64,000 nucleotides of DNA from Nostoc sp. NIES-4103. GTDB taxonomy: Bacteria > Cyanobacteriota > Cyanobacteriia > Cyanobacteriales > Nostocaceae. The translations under genes were made by a program, and so were the position numbers. The notes beneath the pieces were generated by a model, which did not search any database, was not told where the DNA came from, and saw nothing but the letters and a program-made list of their open reading frames with translations. The stretch is taken from positions 1,827,355-1,891,354 of the forward strand of contig NZ_AP018288.1 in NCBI RefSeq assembly GCF_002368335.1. The letters run 5' to 3'. Of this stretch, positions 16,601-24,680 are shown in pieces; the stretch's first letter is position 1, and each line of letters starts with the position of its first letter.

Positions 16601-17069
16601 CTCCTACTGCTGTTGGTAAATCGCCTTGCTGGTGAGACAGAAAATCGATTAAATCTGCGAGTATTTCTTGTATTGGTGGGGCATTTCGCAAACTCCGCCA
16701 GATCACATACTCAAATTGCTCCTGAATCTGTTGTGCAAGTTTGATAGATAGAGAAGTTTTGCCAATTCCCCCGATCCCCAAGATTGTTACCAAACGACAA
16801 CTTTCTTGTATCACCCACTTTTCCAGTTTGGCAAGTTCTTCAGTACGCCCATAGAAAACAGAAACATCTACCGCCTCACCCCAATCTTGATGATGCTTGG
16901 TAGTTAATAATACTGGCGCAAGAGAGTCTGTAGGTGATTTCGTTAGCTTTTGCGGTGGTTTTTCTGCAATTGGTGGTTCTTTTTGGTTTCGCTTTTGGAT
17001 ATAGTCCAACACCTGGACTATACCAGCGATAATACCGACTACACCTGCAATAATTGTGAGGGGATCCAT
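13668..17069 (-). CDS. STAND (NB-ARC) ATPase with 14 WD40 repeats
   Basis: This is a signal-transduction ATPase of 1133 residues from the ATG at 17069; an upstream TTG at 17123 would add 18 residues. A hydrophobic N-terminal helix (IIAGVVGIIAGIVQVLDYI) may anchor or oligomerise it. The NB-ARC domain has Walker A GIGGIGKTSLS, Walker B LVILDNAES and a GSPLAL motif. A winged-helix and helical region follows, then 14 WD40 blades from about residue 530, enough for two seven-bladed propellers. It ends in GLTAGQIATLKALGAVEN. STAND proteins assemble when the sensor domain binds a ligand, and several act in conflict or cell death. No effector domain beyond the N-terminal helix is recognised. It is divergent from a WD40 kinase gene. 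Confidence 0.92.
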   Translation of the reverse strand: MDPLTIIAGVVGIIAGIVQVLDYIQKRNQKEPPIAEKPPQKLTKSPTDSLAPVLLTTKHHQDWGEAVDVSVFYGRTEELAKLEKWVIQESCRLVTILGIGGIGKTSLSIKLAQQIQEQFEYVIWRSLRNAPPIQEILADLIDFLSHQQGDLPTAVGERISLLIDYLRVSRCLVILDNAESILLGGERAGQYREGYAEYGELFRRIGGTSHQSCLILTSREKPQEIAALEGETLPVRSLQLTGLKSQDGEAILQSKGLAGTEAEQLQIIDFYKGSPLALKIISTTIQEIFDGSISEFFSHNTVVFGGIRELLDQQFDRLSDLEREIMYWLAINREPVSMSELREDILSLTSQADFVEALQSLVRRSLIEKSAAFFTLQPVVMEYLTDRLIVEACENIISSELEFLNRYALMKATAKDYVREAQIRLIIQPVIERLLILLGSNQVIENSLSQIHSQLRNKYQRRVGYAGGNILNLFCYLNTNLNQYDFSNLTVWQAYLKGANLQNVNFAHSALNKSAFTDTFASIFELAFSPDGILATSGANREIYLWQVENGQQILTFKGHRGFVRSVTFSPDGQILASGSDDQTVRLWSINSGQCLQTLEGHSDRVQSVAFSPDGQTLASGSDDQTIRLWNATTGQLLEVLQGHTSQVRSVAFSPDGQTLVSGSNDQTIRLWNAATGQNIKVLQGHTSQVRSVAFSPDGQTLVSGSNDQTIKLWNVSTGLCLKTIEENIQGIWSVAFSPDGQTLATGGFDPRVRLWNVSTGQCIKVLQGHTTGVWSVAFSPDGQTLATGGFDQMVRLWNASTGQCLKVLQGYTNAVESVVFSPDGQTLVSGCGDQMIRLWSLKNSECIQTIQGDSRRVRSVALSFDGKTLASGGFDQTVKLCLVGKGNYLKVLQGHSDGILSVAFSPDAKTLASVSYDQTVRLWSVSDSQCFKAIADAVTSVAFSPDGKTLAAGGYDQTIKLWSVSDGQCLKVLQGHTQAVRSVVFSPDGQTLVSGSNDKTMRVWSVSDGQCLKVLHRHSNWVWSVAFSPDGDTLASGSDDQIVRLWSVSTGECLKVLQGHINRVCSVAFSPDGKIVASGSQDGTIKLWDINTGKCFKTFRVKRPYEDMNITKVTGLTAGQIATLKALGAVEN

Positions 17070-17234
17070 GTTGAGCGAGTTGTACGTATGGTGGCGTTGT
17101 TCTGAATTTAACACTTTGCTCAACGATCGCCTTTAAACATCAGAAAAAAATTTAACAAGATAGCGATCGGGAATAGGAAACAATGTAGATGAAATATTTA
17201 AATATCAATTACAAAGGCTGATAGACATCCCAAT

Positions 17235-19235
17235 ATGAGCTACTGCCTCAATCCCAGTTGCGATCAACCTCTCAACTCTGATGGTGTAGAATTCTGCCAG
17301 AGTTGTGGGGCAAAACTCATACCCTTGCTGCGAAACCGCTATCGCATTATTCAGCCACTGGGAGGTGGGGGATTTGGTAGAACTTTTTTGGCAGAGGATG
17401 AAGACAAGCTCAAAGAACATTGTGTTGTCAAGCAGTTAGTACCTCAAGTTACAGGAACCAGCGCTTTACACAAAGCTACTGAGCTATTTCGAGAAGAAGC
17501 GCGGCGTTTGCAACAGTTAGGGGAGCATCCTCAAATTCCCACCTTGTACGCTTATTTTAGAGAAAATAACTACCTGTATCTGGTACAGCAGTTAATCAAG
17601 GGAAAAACCTTGCGACAAGAGTTGAAAGAGCAAGGAATGTTTAGTGAAGACCAGATTTGGGAAATCTTGAGTGAATTATTGCCCGTTCTCAAGTTTATCC
17701 ACGAACATCAAGTAGTTCACCGTGACCTCAAGCCAGAGAATATCATTCGTCGCTCCTCTCAAGATATTGATTCCCCTAATCCCAGCACACAAAAGGCAAA
17801 TCTAGTGCTGATTGATTTTGGAGTTGCCAAGCAGTTAACAGAAACTTCTATGGAGCATACAGGAACTAGTATCGGTTCCTACGGCTATGCCTCAATGGAA
17901 CAGATGAAGCATGGCTTTGCATATCCAGCTAGTGACTTATTTAGTTTGGGTGCTACTTGTTTTTATTTATTGACAGCAATTCCTCCATACCATCTTTACA
18001 TGGAAGAGGGTTATAACTGGGTTTCGCACTGGCAAGAATATTTGCCCTCTCCCATATCTGCAAATTTGCAGCAGGTGTTAGACAAGCTGTTGCAAAAAGA
18101 TATGAACTATCGCTACCAGTCAGCAGATGAAGTTCTACAAGATGTACCACGTCAGCCAAAACAAGCAGCAGTTACACAGGGAATGGCTGTAACACCTTTG
18201 CCATCAAGGATTAGCCTGAAATCATCTGTTTCCCCCAAGACTGTCATTCAACCGCAAATCCTATTACCAAAAAAAACTCTATTGGCAGGTGCTGGTGCTA
18301 TTGTTGTGCTTTTAGGGATGGGAGGATATTTACTATATCGACAAAATTTACCTCTGACTGGACATTTAAGTGAAGTGAATGCCGTCGCTTTTAAACCAGT
18401 TGTGGGCAAGTCTGCTTCTTTTGAGGCAATATTTGCTAGTGGCAGTGATGACAAGACTGTTAAACTTTGGAATTTACCCCAAAGGCGAGAAATCCGCACT
18501 TTCAAAGGGCATTCAGACTGGGTTTATGCTGTGGCGATTAGTCCAGATGGTCAAACTATTGTTAGTGGCAGTAAGGATAAAACCATCAAAGTTTGGAATC
18601 TCAACACAGGACAGGAAATCCGCACTCTGACGGGGCATAAAAGTTATGTAAATTCTGTGGTAATTAGCCCTGATGGTCAAACTGTTGTCAGTGGTGGTTA
18701 TGACAAAACCATCAAAGTCTGGAATTTAAACACAGGACAGGAAATACGCACCCTAACAGGGCATTCAGGAGAAGTTTTATCTGTAGCCATTAGCCCAGAT
18801 GGTCAAACTGTTATCAGTGGCAGTACAGACGACACCATCAAAATCTGGAATTTGAACACAGGCAAAGAAATACGCACCTTGAATAACCATTCAAGTGATG
18901 TGAATGCCCTTGCCATTAACCCAAATGGTCATTTATTGGTGAGTGCTAGCGATGACAAAACCATTAAACTGTGGAATCTGAAAACAGGTAAGCAAATACG
19001 CACCCTGACAGGTCATACTGCTGATGTGAATGCGATCGCATTTAGCCCCAATGGTGAAAATGTCGCCAGTGGTAGCGATGACAAAACTGTTAAAGTCTGG
19101 AATCTCAGTACAGGTTTGGCAATACACACCTTTAACAAGCATACCGCTGAGGTTTTTGCCGTTGCTTACAGTCCCGATGGCAAAACACTAATTAGTGGCA
19201 GTAAAGATAAAACTATTAGAATTTGGCATTTATAG
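17235..19235 (+). CDS. Ser/Thr protein kinase with C-terminal WD40 propeller
   Basis: The 666-residue protein is a Hanks-type kinase. An N-terminal zinc ribbon (CLNPSC...CQSCG) is followed by the glycine loop LGGGGFGRTF, the VHRDLKPEN catalytic loop and DFGVA. A basic, Pro-containing linker and one transmembrane helix (about residues 348-368, LLAGAGAIVVLLGMGGYLLY) come next, then seven WD40 repeats forming one propeller. The propeller would lie outside the cytoplasm or in the lumen if the kinase is inside. The catalytic residues look intact, so it should be active. It is transcribed divergently from the WD40 STAND gene across 165 bases, so shared regulation is possible. Confidence 0.95.
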   Translation: MSYCLNPSCDQPLNSDGVEFCQSCGAKLIPLLRNRYRIIQPLGGGGFGRTFLAEDEDKLKEHCVVKQLVPQVTGTSALHKATELFREEARRLQQLGEHPQIPTLYAYFRENNYLYLVQQLIKGKTLRQELKEQGMFSEDQIWEILSELLPVLKFIHEHQVVHRDLKPENIIRRSSQDIDSPNPSTQKANLVLIDFGVAKQLTETSMEHTGTSIGSYGYASMEQMKHGFAYPASDLFSLGATCFYLLTAIPPYHLYMEEGYNWVSHWQEYLPSPISANLQQVLDKLLQKDMNYRYQSADEVLQDVPRQPKQAAVTQGMAVTPLPSRISLKSSVSPKTVIQPQILLPKKTLLAGAGAIVVLLGMGGYLLYRQNLPLTGHLSEVNAVAFKPVVGKSASFEAIFASGSDDKTVKLWNLPQRREIRTFKGHSDWVYAVAISPDGQTIVSGSKDKTIKVWNLNTGQEIRTLTGHKSYVNSVVISPDGQTVVSGGYDKTIKVWNLNTGQEIRTLTGHSGEVLSVAISPDGQTVISGSTDDTIKIWNLNTGKEIRTLNNHSSDVNALAINPNGHLLVSASDDKTIKLWNLKTGKQIRTLTGHTADVNAIAFSPNGENVASGSDDKTVKVWNLSTGLAIHTFNKHTAEVFAVAYSPDGKTLISGSKDKTIRIWHL

Positions 19236-19477
19236 CAAAGTGCTGAGTGCTGAGTGCTGGGTGCTGAGTATTGAGTGCTGAGTGCTGAGTATTGAGTGCT
19301 GAGTGCTGTATATCTGACTTTCTTAATTAATAATTACGAATTACGAATTACGAATTACGAATTACGAATTACGAATTACGAATTACAAATTACCTAACTA
19401 ATTTAGCTTTCTCTCCACTCCCCCCAACACAGGAACGGTAGAATAGTGCTTATTTTCTGAGGTTTGCGAGAAAAACC
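19236..19477. repeat. GAGTGCT and ATTACGA heptamer tracts
   Basis: Between the kinase gene and the DUF561 gene, 19240-19308 repeats GAGTGCT-type heptamers and 19331-19388 repeats ATTACGA. The second is the reverse complement of the TTCGTAA unit at 5851. The promoter of the DUF561 gene presumably lies in 19390-19477. Confidence 0.85.
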
Positions 19478-20224
19478 ATGACGATGCATCCTACTCTCCA
19501 ACGTGCATTTACTAACCGCCGTGTTTTGAAAGTGATCAGCGGTTTGAATAACTTCGATCGCGATCGCGTCGCTGCTATCATCAAAGCTGCTGAACTTGGC
19601 GGTGCTACTTTTGTCGATATCGCCGCTGATGCCGATTTAGTCAGGTTGGCTAAAAACTTGATAAATTTACCAATTTGTGTATCAGCAGTCGAGCCAGAAA
19701 AATTTGTAGAAGCTGTGGCAGCTGGTGCAGATTTAATTGAAATCGGGAATTTCGATAGTTTTTATGCTCAAGGACGCCGTTTTGAAGCTGCTGAAGTATT
19801 GGAGTTAACTCACCAAACCCGCGTTCTGCTCCCAGAAATTACTTTATCTGTCACCGTTCCTCATATTTTGGAACTAGATCAACAAGTACAGCTAGCAGAA
19901 GAACTGGTTAAAGCTGGAGCCGACATTATTCAAACTGAAGGAGGCACCAGCAGCCAGCCATCTCATTCTGGTAGCCTGGGATTGATTGAAAAAGCTGCTC
20001 CTACCTTGGCAGCAGCTTATGAAATTTCCCGTGCAGTATCAGTACCAGTATTATGTGCTTCCGGTATTTCTAGCGTCACAGCACCATTAGCGATCGCATC
20101 TGGTGCTGCTGGTGTTGGTGTTGGTTCTGCCATCAACCAACTCAACAGCGAAGTAGCAATGATTGCTGCTGTCCGTGGTTTAGTAGAAGCGTTAGCGACA
20201 ACAAGAGTGCTGAGTGCTAACTAA
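19478..20224 (+). CDS. DUF561 family TIM-barrel protein
   Basis: This protein of 248 residues is conserved across cyanobacteria and plastids without an assigned reaction. The sequence has a TIM-barrel rhythm: LKVISGLNNFDRDRVAAII, ATFVDIAADADL, PICVSAVEP, DLIEIGNFDSFY, GADIIQTEGGTS and SVPVLCASGISSVTAPLAIASGAAGVGVGSAIN. The late glycine-rich loops resemble phosphate-binding sites of barrel enzymes such as ThiG or dihydroorotate dehydrogenase. A phosphorylated substrate or flavin is therefore plausible but not shown. It is cytoplasmic and stands alone between repeat tracts. The ATG at 19478 has GAGG further upstream; an ATG two codons on is equally possible. Confidence 0.88.
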   Translation: MTMHPTLQRAFTNRRVLKVISGLNNFDRDRVAAIIKAAELGGATFVDIAADADLVRLAKNLINLPICVSAVEPEKFVEAVAAGADLIEIGNFDSFYAQGRRFEAAEVLELTHQTRVLLPEITLSVTVPHILELDQQVQLAEELVKAGADIIQTEGGTSSQPSHSGSLGLIEKAAPTLAAAYEISRAVSVPVLCASGISSVTAPLAIASGAAGVGVGSAINQLNSEVAMIAAVRGLVEALATTRVLSAN

Positions 20225-20318
20225 GTGCTGAGTGCTGAGTGAGGGAGATGAGGGAGATGAGGGAGATGAGGGAGAAATAACTCCCAACTCCTAACTCCCA
20301 ACTCCTAACTCCTAACTC
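20225..20318. repeat. AGTGCTG, GGGAGATGA and AACTCCT tandem tracts
   Basis: Three short tandem repeat types fill the gap between convergent genes: AGTGCTG (20224-20242), GGGAGATGA (20242-20272) and AACTCCT (20287-20330). The last runs into the 3' end of the aminotransferase gene. Confidence 0.8.
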
Positions 20319-21467
20319 CTAACTCCTAACTTCTTTCAGTGCATAAATCACTTGGTCTTGCTGTTGAGTTGTCAATTCTGGGAACATTGGCAAAGATAAA
20401 ACCTCATAACAGGCTTGCTCTGCTACTGGTAATTGTCCTGGCTGATAACCTAGATTTTGATAAACTGGCTGCAAATGTAAAGGATGGGGGTAATAAACCA
20501 TTGTATTTACCCCTCGTTCTTGTAATTGACTACGCACTGAGTCTCGGTATGTGGTGCCAGAACCGTTGCGGCCCTTACTGGAAACGCGAATGGTGTATTG
20601 ATTCCAGACAGCAACGCCTCCAGCTAATTCTTGGGGTGCAATAATCCCAGGAATTTGACTGAGGAACTGCTGGTAATAAGCAGCGATCGCTTGCCGTTGA
20701 CTATTCCATTTATCAAGATAACGCAGCTTAATCTGCAAAATAACCGCTTGTAATGCATCCAAGCGGCTATTTACACCAATTTCCTCGTAGTAGTAGCGAT
20801 TTTTCTGTCCATGCTCCTTGAGTACTCGCAGTTTAGCAGCCAGCTGCGGATCATTGGTTGTGATTGCTCCTCCATCGCCACAAGCACCTAAATTCTTGGT
20901 AGGGTAAAAACTAAAGCAGCCCACATGTCCAATGCTGCCGACTTTTTGATTTCCCCAACTTGCTCCTGTAGATTGAGCGCAATCTTCAATTACTGCTAAA
21001 TTGTGAGACTGGGCGATCGCCATCAGCGCTGTCATATCTACAGGTTGTCCAAACAGATGCACCGGAATAATGGCTTTGGTTCTGGGTGTCACTGCCGCAG
21101 CTACTTGCTGCACATCAATATTAAATGTGGTGGTGTCTATATCAACAAAAATCGGCTTTGCACCCACGGCGCTGATTACCTCAGCAGTCGCTACAAAAGT
21201 GAAGGGCGTAGTAATAACTTCATCTCCTGCACCAATTTCTAAGGCTCGTAGCGCCAAAAAAAGTGCATCAGTACCAGAGTTACAAGCTATACAATGATTT
21301 ACGCTATGATATCTAGCAAACTGTTGTTCAAAGCCTTCAACCAAAGGCCCACCAATATAACGCCCAGAAGCCAAAACCTCTAAAACGGCTGCACTTACTT
21401 CTGCTTCGATAGTTTCGTATTGTTGCTTGTTATCAAATGCTGGAACAGAATTTACGCTTTGGATCAT
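20319..21467 (-). CDS. DegT/DnrJ/EryC1/StrS aminotransferase
   Basis: This PLP enzyme of the sugar aminotransferase family has 382 residues, the normal length. It shows the family's CNSGTDALFLALRAL, GDEVITTPFTFVATAEVI and PVHLFGQPVDM segments, EDCAQSTGA, and the PLP lysine near residue 190 in SFYPTKNLGACGDGGA. Such enzymes aminate nucleotide-linked keto-sugars for cell-surface polysaccharide. No sugar-nucleotide gene adjoins it, so the substrate is open. It reads GRYIGGPLVEGFEQQFA near the N-terminus, as in this fold. It is cytoplasmic. The 3' end overlaps a short tandem repeat tract. Confidence 0.92.
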   Translation of the reverse strand: MIQSVNSVPAFDNKQQYETIEAEVSAAVLEVLASGRYIGGPLVEGFEQQFARYHSVNHCIACNSGTDALFLALRALEIGAGDEVITTPFTFVATAEVISAVGAKPIFVDIDTTTFNIDVQQVAAAVTPRTKAIIPVHLFGQPVDMTALMAIAQSHNLAVIEDCAQSTGASWGNQKVGSIGHVGCFSFYPTKNLGACGDGGAITTNDPQLAAKLRVLKEHGQKNRYYYEEIGVNSRLDALQAVILQIKLRYLDKWNSQRQAIAAYYQQFLSQIPGIIAPQELAGGVAVWNQYTIRVSSKGRNGSGTTYRDSVRSQLQERGVNTMVYYPHPLHLQPVYQNLGYQPGQLPVAEQACYEVLSLPMFPELTTQQQDQVIYALKEVRS

Positions 21468-22003
21468 GTGTTTTGATTTTATTTAAAGTGGGGACTGGGG
21501 ACTGGGGACTGGGGACTGGAGACTGGGAGGATTATGAACGGGGATTCAAACCCCGCCCAAATCCTGTAAAAACATTTACCCAGTACCCAATACCTAGTCC
21601 CCAGTCCCGGAGCGGCGTTCCTCCCCAACCAATTAAAAATCACAGTTGGGGACTCCTCGCCGCGACTTGTTGAAGATACAAAGGATGCACTTCGACTGTC
21701 AATTTTTGCTGATTGAAGTGTTTCTCAAAAAGCTTTGAAAAGACTGTCGCTTTGGATACACATCAAAAAAGGTTGTTGGGGAAGGCGAAGGAGTGATACA
21801 TATCAACCAGGATCTAACACCTCAAATTAAAGTTCCGCAGAATGGGGCATAGGGCATAGGGCATAGGGCATGGGGCATTGGTTATTCTTCCTTATCCCCC
21901 TCATCCCCCTCATCTCCCTCATCCCCCCTGCTCCCCTGCACCCCTGCTCCCCTGCACCCCTGCTTCCCCTTCCCCTTCCCCTTCCCTAGGAGTTAGAAAA
22001 CTT
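21468..22003. repeat. Gap with several tandem tracts
   Basis: It holds a GGGGACT heptamer tract (21490-21525) with a facing copy at 21595-21608. AGGGCAT repeats occupy 21842-21875, and CCCCTGCTC/CCCCTGCAC repeats occupy 21925-21965. An upstream in-frame extension of the permease gene reads through the last tract as Pro-rich sequence and is not credible. No gene is visible in the rest. Confidence 0.75.
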
Positions 22004-22780
22004 ATGCAGGATTTGATCAAACTGGATTTAGTTGATTTGGGTATTGCTGTGGCATTGATGGCGATCGCGATCGCTTTATCTGCCTGGGAAAAATTGGGGC
22101 TAGAGTTAAATTTAGCCATCGCTACCGGGAGAACTATTCTACAACTACTCGTATTAGGATACGTTCTAGACTTCATCTTTGCTTTGGACGACGCTTGGGC
22201 GGTTTTGGCGATTTTAACAATCATGCTGACGATTACGGCGATTGTCGCACGAAATCGCATCAGTCAAAAAATTCCCTATGTATTGCCTTTGGTATGGGGG
22301 GCAATTTTAATTAGTACTGCTTTGACACTGGTTTATACCAACTTGTTAATCATTCAACCAGAACGGTGGTATGAACCTAGATATTTAATTCCTTTAGCTG
22401 GCATAATGTTAGGCAATGCCATGAATGCAGCTGCGATCGCTGGAGAACGTCTTGTTAGTATCATTAACACCTCGCGTTTAGAAATAGAAACTCACTTGAG
22501 TTTAGGTGCAACTCCCCAACAAGCAGTTAGCCAATACCGCAAAGAAGCCATCAGAGCAGCATTGATTCCCACTTTAAATCAAATGATGCTCGTAGGTATG
22601 GTCGCCCTACCAGGAATCACCACAGGACAGTTACTAGCGGGAGTCAAACCCCTCGATGCTGTCTCCTACGAAATTTTAATTATCTTCATGGTTGCTGTTG
22701 CTAACTTATTGACAACAGTTTTAGTCACTAAAGGCTTGTATCGTCAATTTTTTAATTCCGCCGCCCAGTTGGTCAGATGA
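22004..22780 (+). CDS. FetB-family (UPF0014) ABC transporter permease
   Basis: This integral membrane permease resembles FetB, which exports iron with the ATPase FetA in E. coli. The ATG at 22004 has a good AGGAG 11 bases upstream and gives 258 residues. The sequence shows seven or so hydrophobic helices and the family core ATGRTILQLLVLGYVL, PLAGIMLGNAMNAAAI and LGATPQQAV, with the ATPase-contact loop, then LPGITTGQLLAGVKPLDAV. No ATPase gene adjoins it in the window, so the partner is encoded elsewhere. The metal substrate is inferred from the family only. Confidence 0.9.
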   Translation: MQDLIKLDLVDLGIAVALMAIAIALSAWEKLGLELNLAIATGRTILQLLVLGYVLDFIFALDDAWAVLAILTIMLTITAIVARNRISQKIPYVLPLVWGAILISTALTLVYTNLLIIQPERWYEPRYLIPLAGIMLGNAMNAAAIAGERLVSIINTSRLEIETHLSLGATPQQAVSQYRKEAIRAALIPTLNQMMLVGMVALPGITTGQLLAGVKPLDAVSYEILIIFMVAVANLLTTVLVTKGLYRQFFNSAAQLVR

Positions 22781-23138
22781 TTTCAACACCCCCAGCACCT
22801 TCAAAATCTCCTGAACCGATGCTTTGTGTTGCTCTATCTCCTGAACTCGACGGGGGCGATCGCTTCGTTATCCAGATTGAACTATAACCCTAGTAAAGAC
22901 TCACAGCGATCGCAAATATCCTCTAATAACAGCCCAAGTTAAAAACGGCAGGGTTGTTGGGGCTGTCTGTTTCTCTACACCCCACACCCCGCCCCAACGG
23001 GGCTTGGTTAAAAAGAGCCAGTCGTGTGTTTTCCCGACTTGAACGCCAGTTCGTTCAAGTCGGGAAAACGTGATTTTTGACTATTGACTATTGACTGCCA
23101 TCACAGAAAATATGTGTGCCAGTTGCATAAGTCCTGAT
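22781..23138. other. Gap between convergent genes, with a long perfect hairpin
   Basis: At 23028-23069 an 18-bp perfect inverted repeat (arm CCCGACTTGAACG within it) encloses a 6-base loop. It sits between two genes that end towards each other and could end transcription from both sides, although no clear T-run follows. 23076-23100 contains a TGACTAT heptamer tract. No gene is visible. Confidence 0.6.
23028..23069. terminator. Perfect 18-bp stem-loop, candidate two-way terminator
   Basis: Arms 23028-23045 and 23052-23069 are exact reverse complements. The element lies 250 bases after the permease stop and 70 bases after the stop of the facing gene. The lack of a firm T-run on either side makes a dispersed palindromic repeat an alternative reading. 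Confidence 0.45.
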
Positions 23139-23744
23139 TTAACGACACTGGCGATATTTGATGTGATAAACCAAACCACGGTGAGCGAGGTCAAAGGAGT
23201 CAACAGTCGCCATCCCTTGACCATTGGCGGTCATGGCAGCATTCACCCGCATATTGACACTATCGCCACAGCGTGACCAGACATCAGCTAAAGTCACTAA
23301 TTGGTCTCTAACGTTGTAGTCGCTTTCGCCTCTAAATGTCCTAGAAAAAACAGGGCCACGCTGACCAGCAAAAAAGTACTCCGCTCTTAGTCTCCCAGTT
23401 GTGGAGGGAGCAACGTACCCTCGATAGTCAGCATCGTAAAGGGAAATTTGAAAGCCTTGGGGAACTTTAATCGGAATGCTCAAGTTACAGCTTTTGCGCC
23501 TTTCCGATGCCTTATTCCCCACAGCAATAAACTGATCAAATAGGATAGTTAGCTCTTGGCCATCGGGACTGACGCTCACAGCAGCAGATCCTTCTGGGCA
23601 ACCATTACCACCATATTCTGCACCTAAAATTTCAACTTTGTCGTTAGCAAGGGCGGGGCCGACAGAAGCTGTAATCAGTGTTGCTGCTGCCAAAAAAGCT
23701 TTGACCAAGTTGATAGATGTTGTCTTGAAGTTTCGATTATTCAT
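23139..23744 (-). CDS. Secreted DUF4360 domain protein
   Basis: The 201-residue protein starts with a clear signal peptide (basic MNNRNFK, hydrophobic AFLAAATLITASVG, Ala-Leu-Ala cleavage site near residue 34). The mature part has DUF4360 features: an early GNGCPEGS, later SPDGQELTILFDQF, a Cys in RKSCNLSIPI and a C-terminal MNMRVNA-like strand and terminal Cys. DUF4360 proteins are small beta-sandwich secreted proteins of unknown role in fungi and bacteria. Four cysteines in the mature part could form disulfides. It stands alone. Confidence 0.85.
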   Translation of the reverse strand: MNNRNFKTTSINLVKAFLAAATLITASVGPALANDKVEILGAEYGGNGCPEGSAAVSVSPDGQELTILFDQFIAVGNKASERRKSCNLSIPIKVPQGFQISLYDADYRGYVAPSTTGRLRAEYFFAGQRGPVFSRTFRGESDYNVRDQLVTLADVWSRCGDSVNMRVNAAMTANGQGMATVDSFDLAHRGLVYHIKYRQCR

Positions 23745-24563
23745 TACTCACCTAACCTGAGTATTGTGGATAGTGTTAGATCCAAATCTGCTTCAATTAA
23801 TTCCGCAAAATTTATCCTTATTTTTTTTTGGACAAACTATATTTATTTCCAGATGTTGAACTATGTATAACTTATAACTATTCCTAGAGTTAGTAGCGTT
23901 AAAATGCATCTAATGACAGCTTATTTATAGTCAAATAACCAACACATTCATGAGTTTGTTAACTTATAGTTAATAAACTGCATTTGTAGAGTATATAAAT
24001 TATGCATTTAACTATAAAAAGGCTATTATTACTTAGCTTCAGCCATTATTTACAATTCATTTTCATCAATATATAGGCTGATATGGTTTACTGAACTACA
24101 TTTATATACTGAAGTTCAGTAAACTTAAATTTAAGTAATTGTCTTATATAATTATCTCAATATAAATCAGTATATTGAGCCAAATAAACATGATAATTGA
24201 GTACGAAAACTGTATAAATAAACAACATTTTCGTACTCACTAAATCAAAGACTCAGCAGTTGACAATTAGTGATAGTTTATCCACTACTTAATTCTAATT
24301 TTTGGCTGAGGAATTTTTAGTCAAGCCTTTAATATTCAATACGTACTTGCTTAAGGACTAAAATTTTTCTGTTGTGTTCCCGCAAAATGGTAGTAAGCGA
24401 TCGCGTTGAGATAACCTAAGCCAAACAAATATTGCATAATCACTGGTGTACTCCTAGGTCGAAGCAAGCTAGCAAGAGGTCTTTCCCAGGAGAAAGCCGT
24501 TGACCGATGACAGTCATCAGACAACACAATAAATAGATATACAATCTCTATGTAGAACAGCTT
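23745..24563. other. AT-rich gap without a supported gene
   Basis: Most of the stretch is strongly AT-rich and lacks open frames. The part just above 23744 should hold the promoter of the secreted-protein gene. A 28-codon frame at 24437-24351 on the minus strand has AGGAG upstream but no recognisable product. Confidence 0.5.
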
Positions 24564-24680
24564 ATACCATTTCCATATGAAGACGCATAGAAAGAACCCC
24601 ACCGCCTGCGGCACCTACCCTTGGCAAGGGGAGGTTGGGAGGGGTCAAAATAATATGCAGCCTCACAGAGAATTGATATT
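24564..24680. mobile_element. Dispersed element with ATACCAT end, copy A
   Basis: The stretch matches 35701-35817 along its whole length with few differences: ATACCATTTCCATATGAAG, CCCCACCGCCTGCGGCACC and GGTTGGGAGGGGTCAAAATAA are all shared. It is non-coding, with a GC-rich hairpin in the middle. Its last base is directly followed by the start codon of the hydrolase gene. Confidence 0.85.

Noticed and set aside
21878..22003. N-terminal extension of the FetB-like permease
   Set aside because: It translates a CCCCTGCTC repeat tract as Pro-rich sequence. The ATG at 22004 has a good AGGAG and fits the family.
24351..24437. Small frame on the minus strand with AGGAG before its ATG (28 codons, MQYLFGLGYLNAIAYYHF and onward)
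   Set aside because: The frame is short, has no recognisable product and lies in an AT-rich gap. A real small protein cannot be excluded, but nothing supports it beyond the ribosome-binding-like site.
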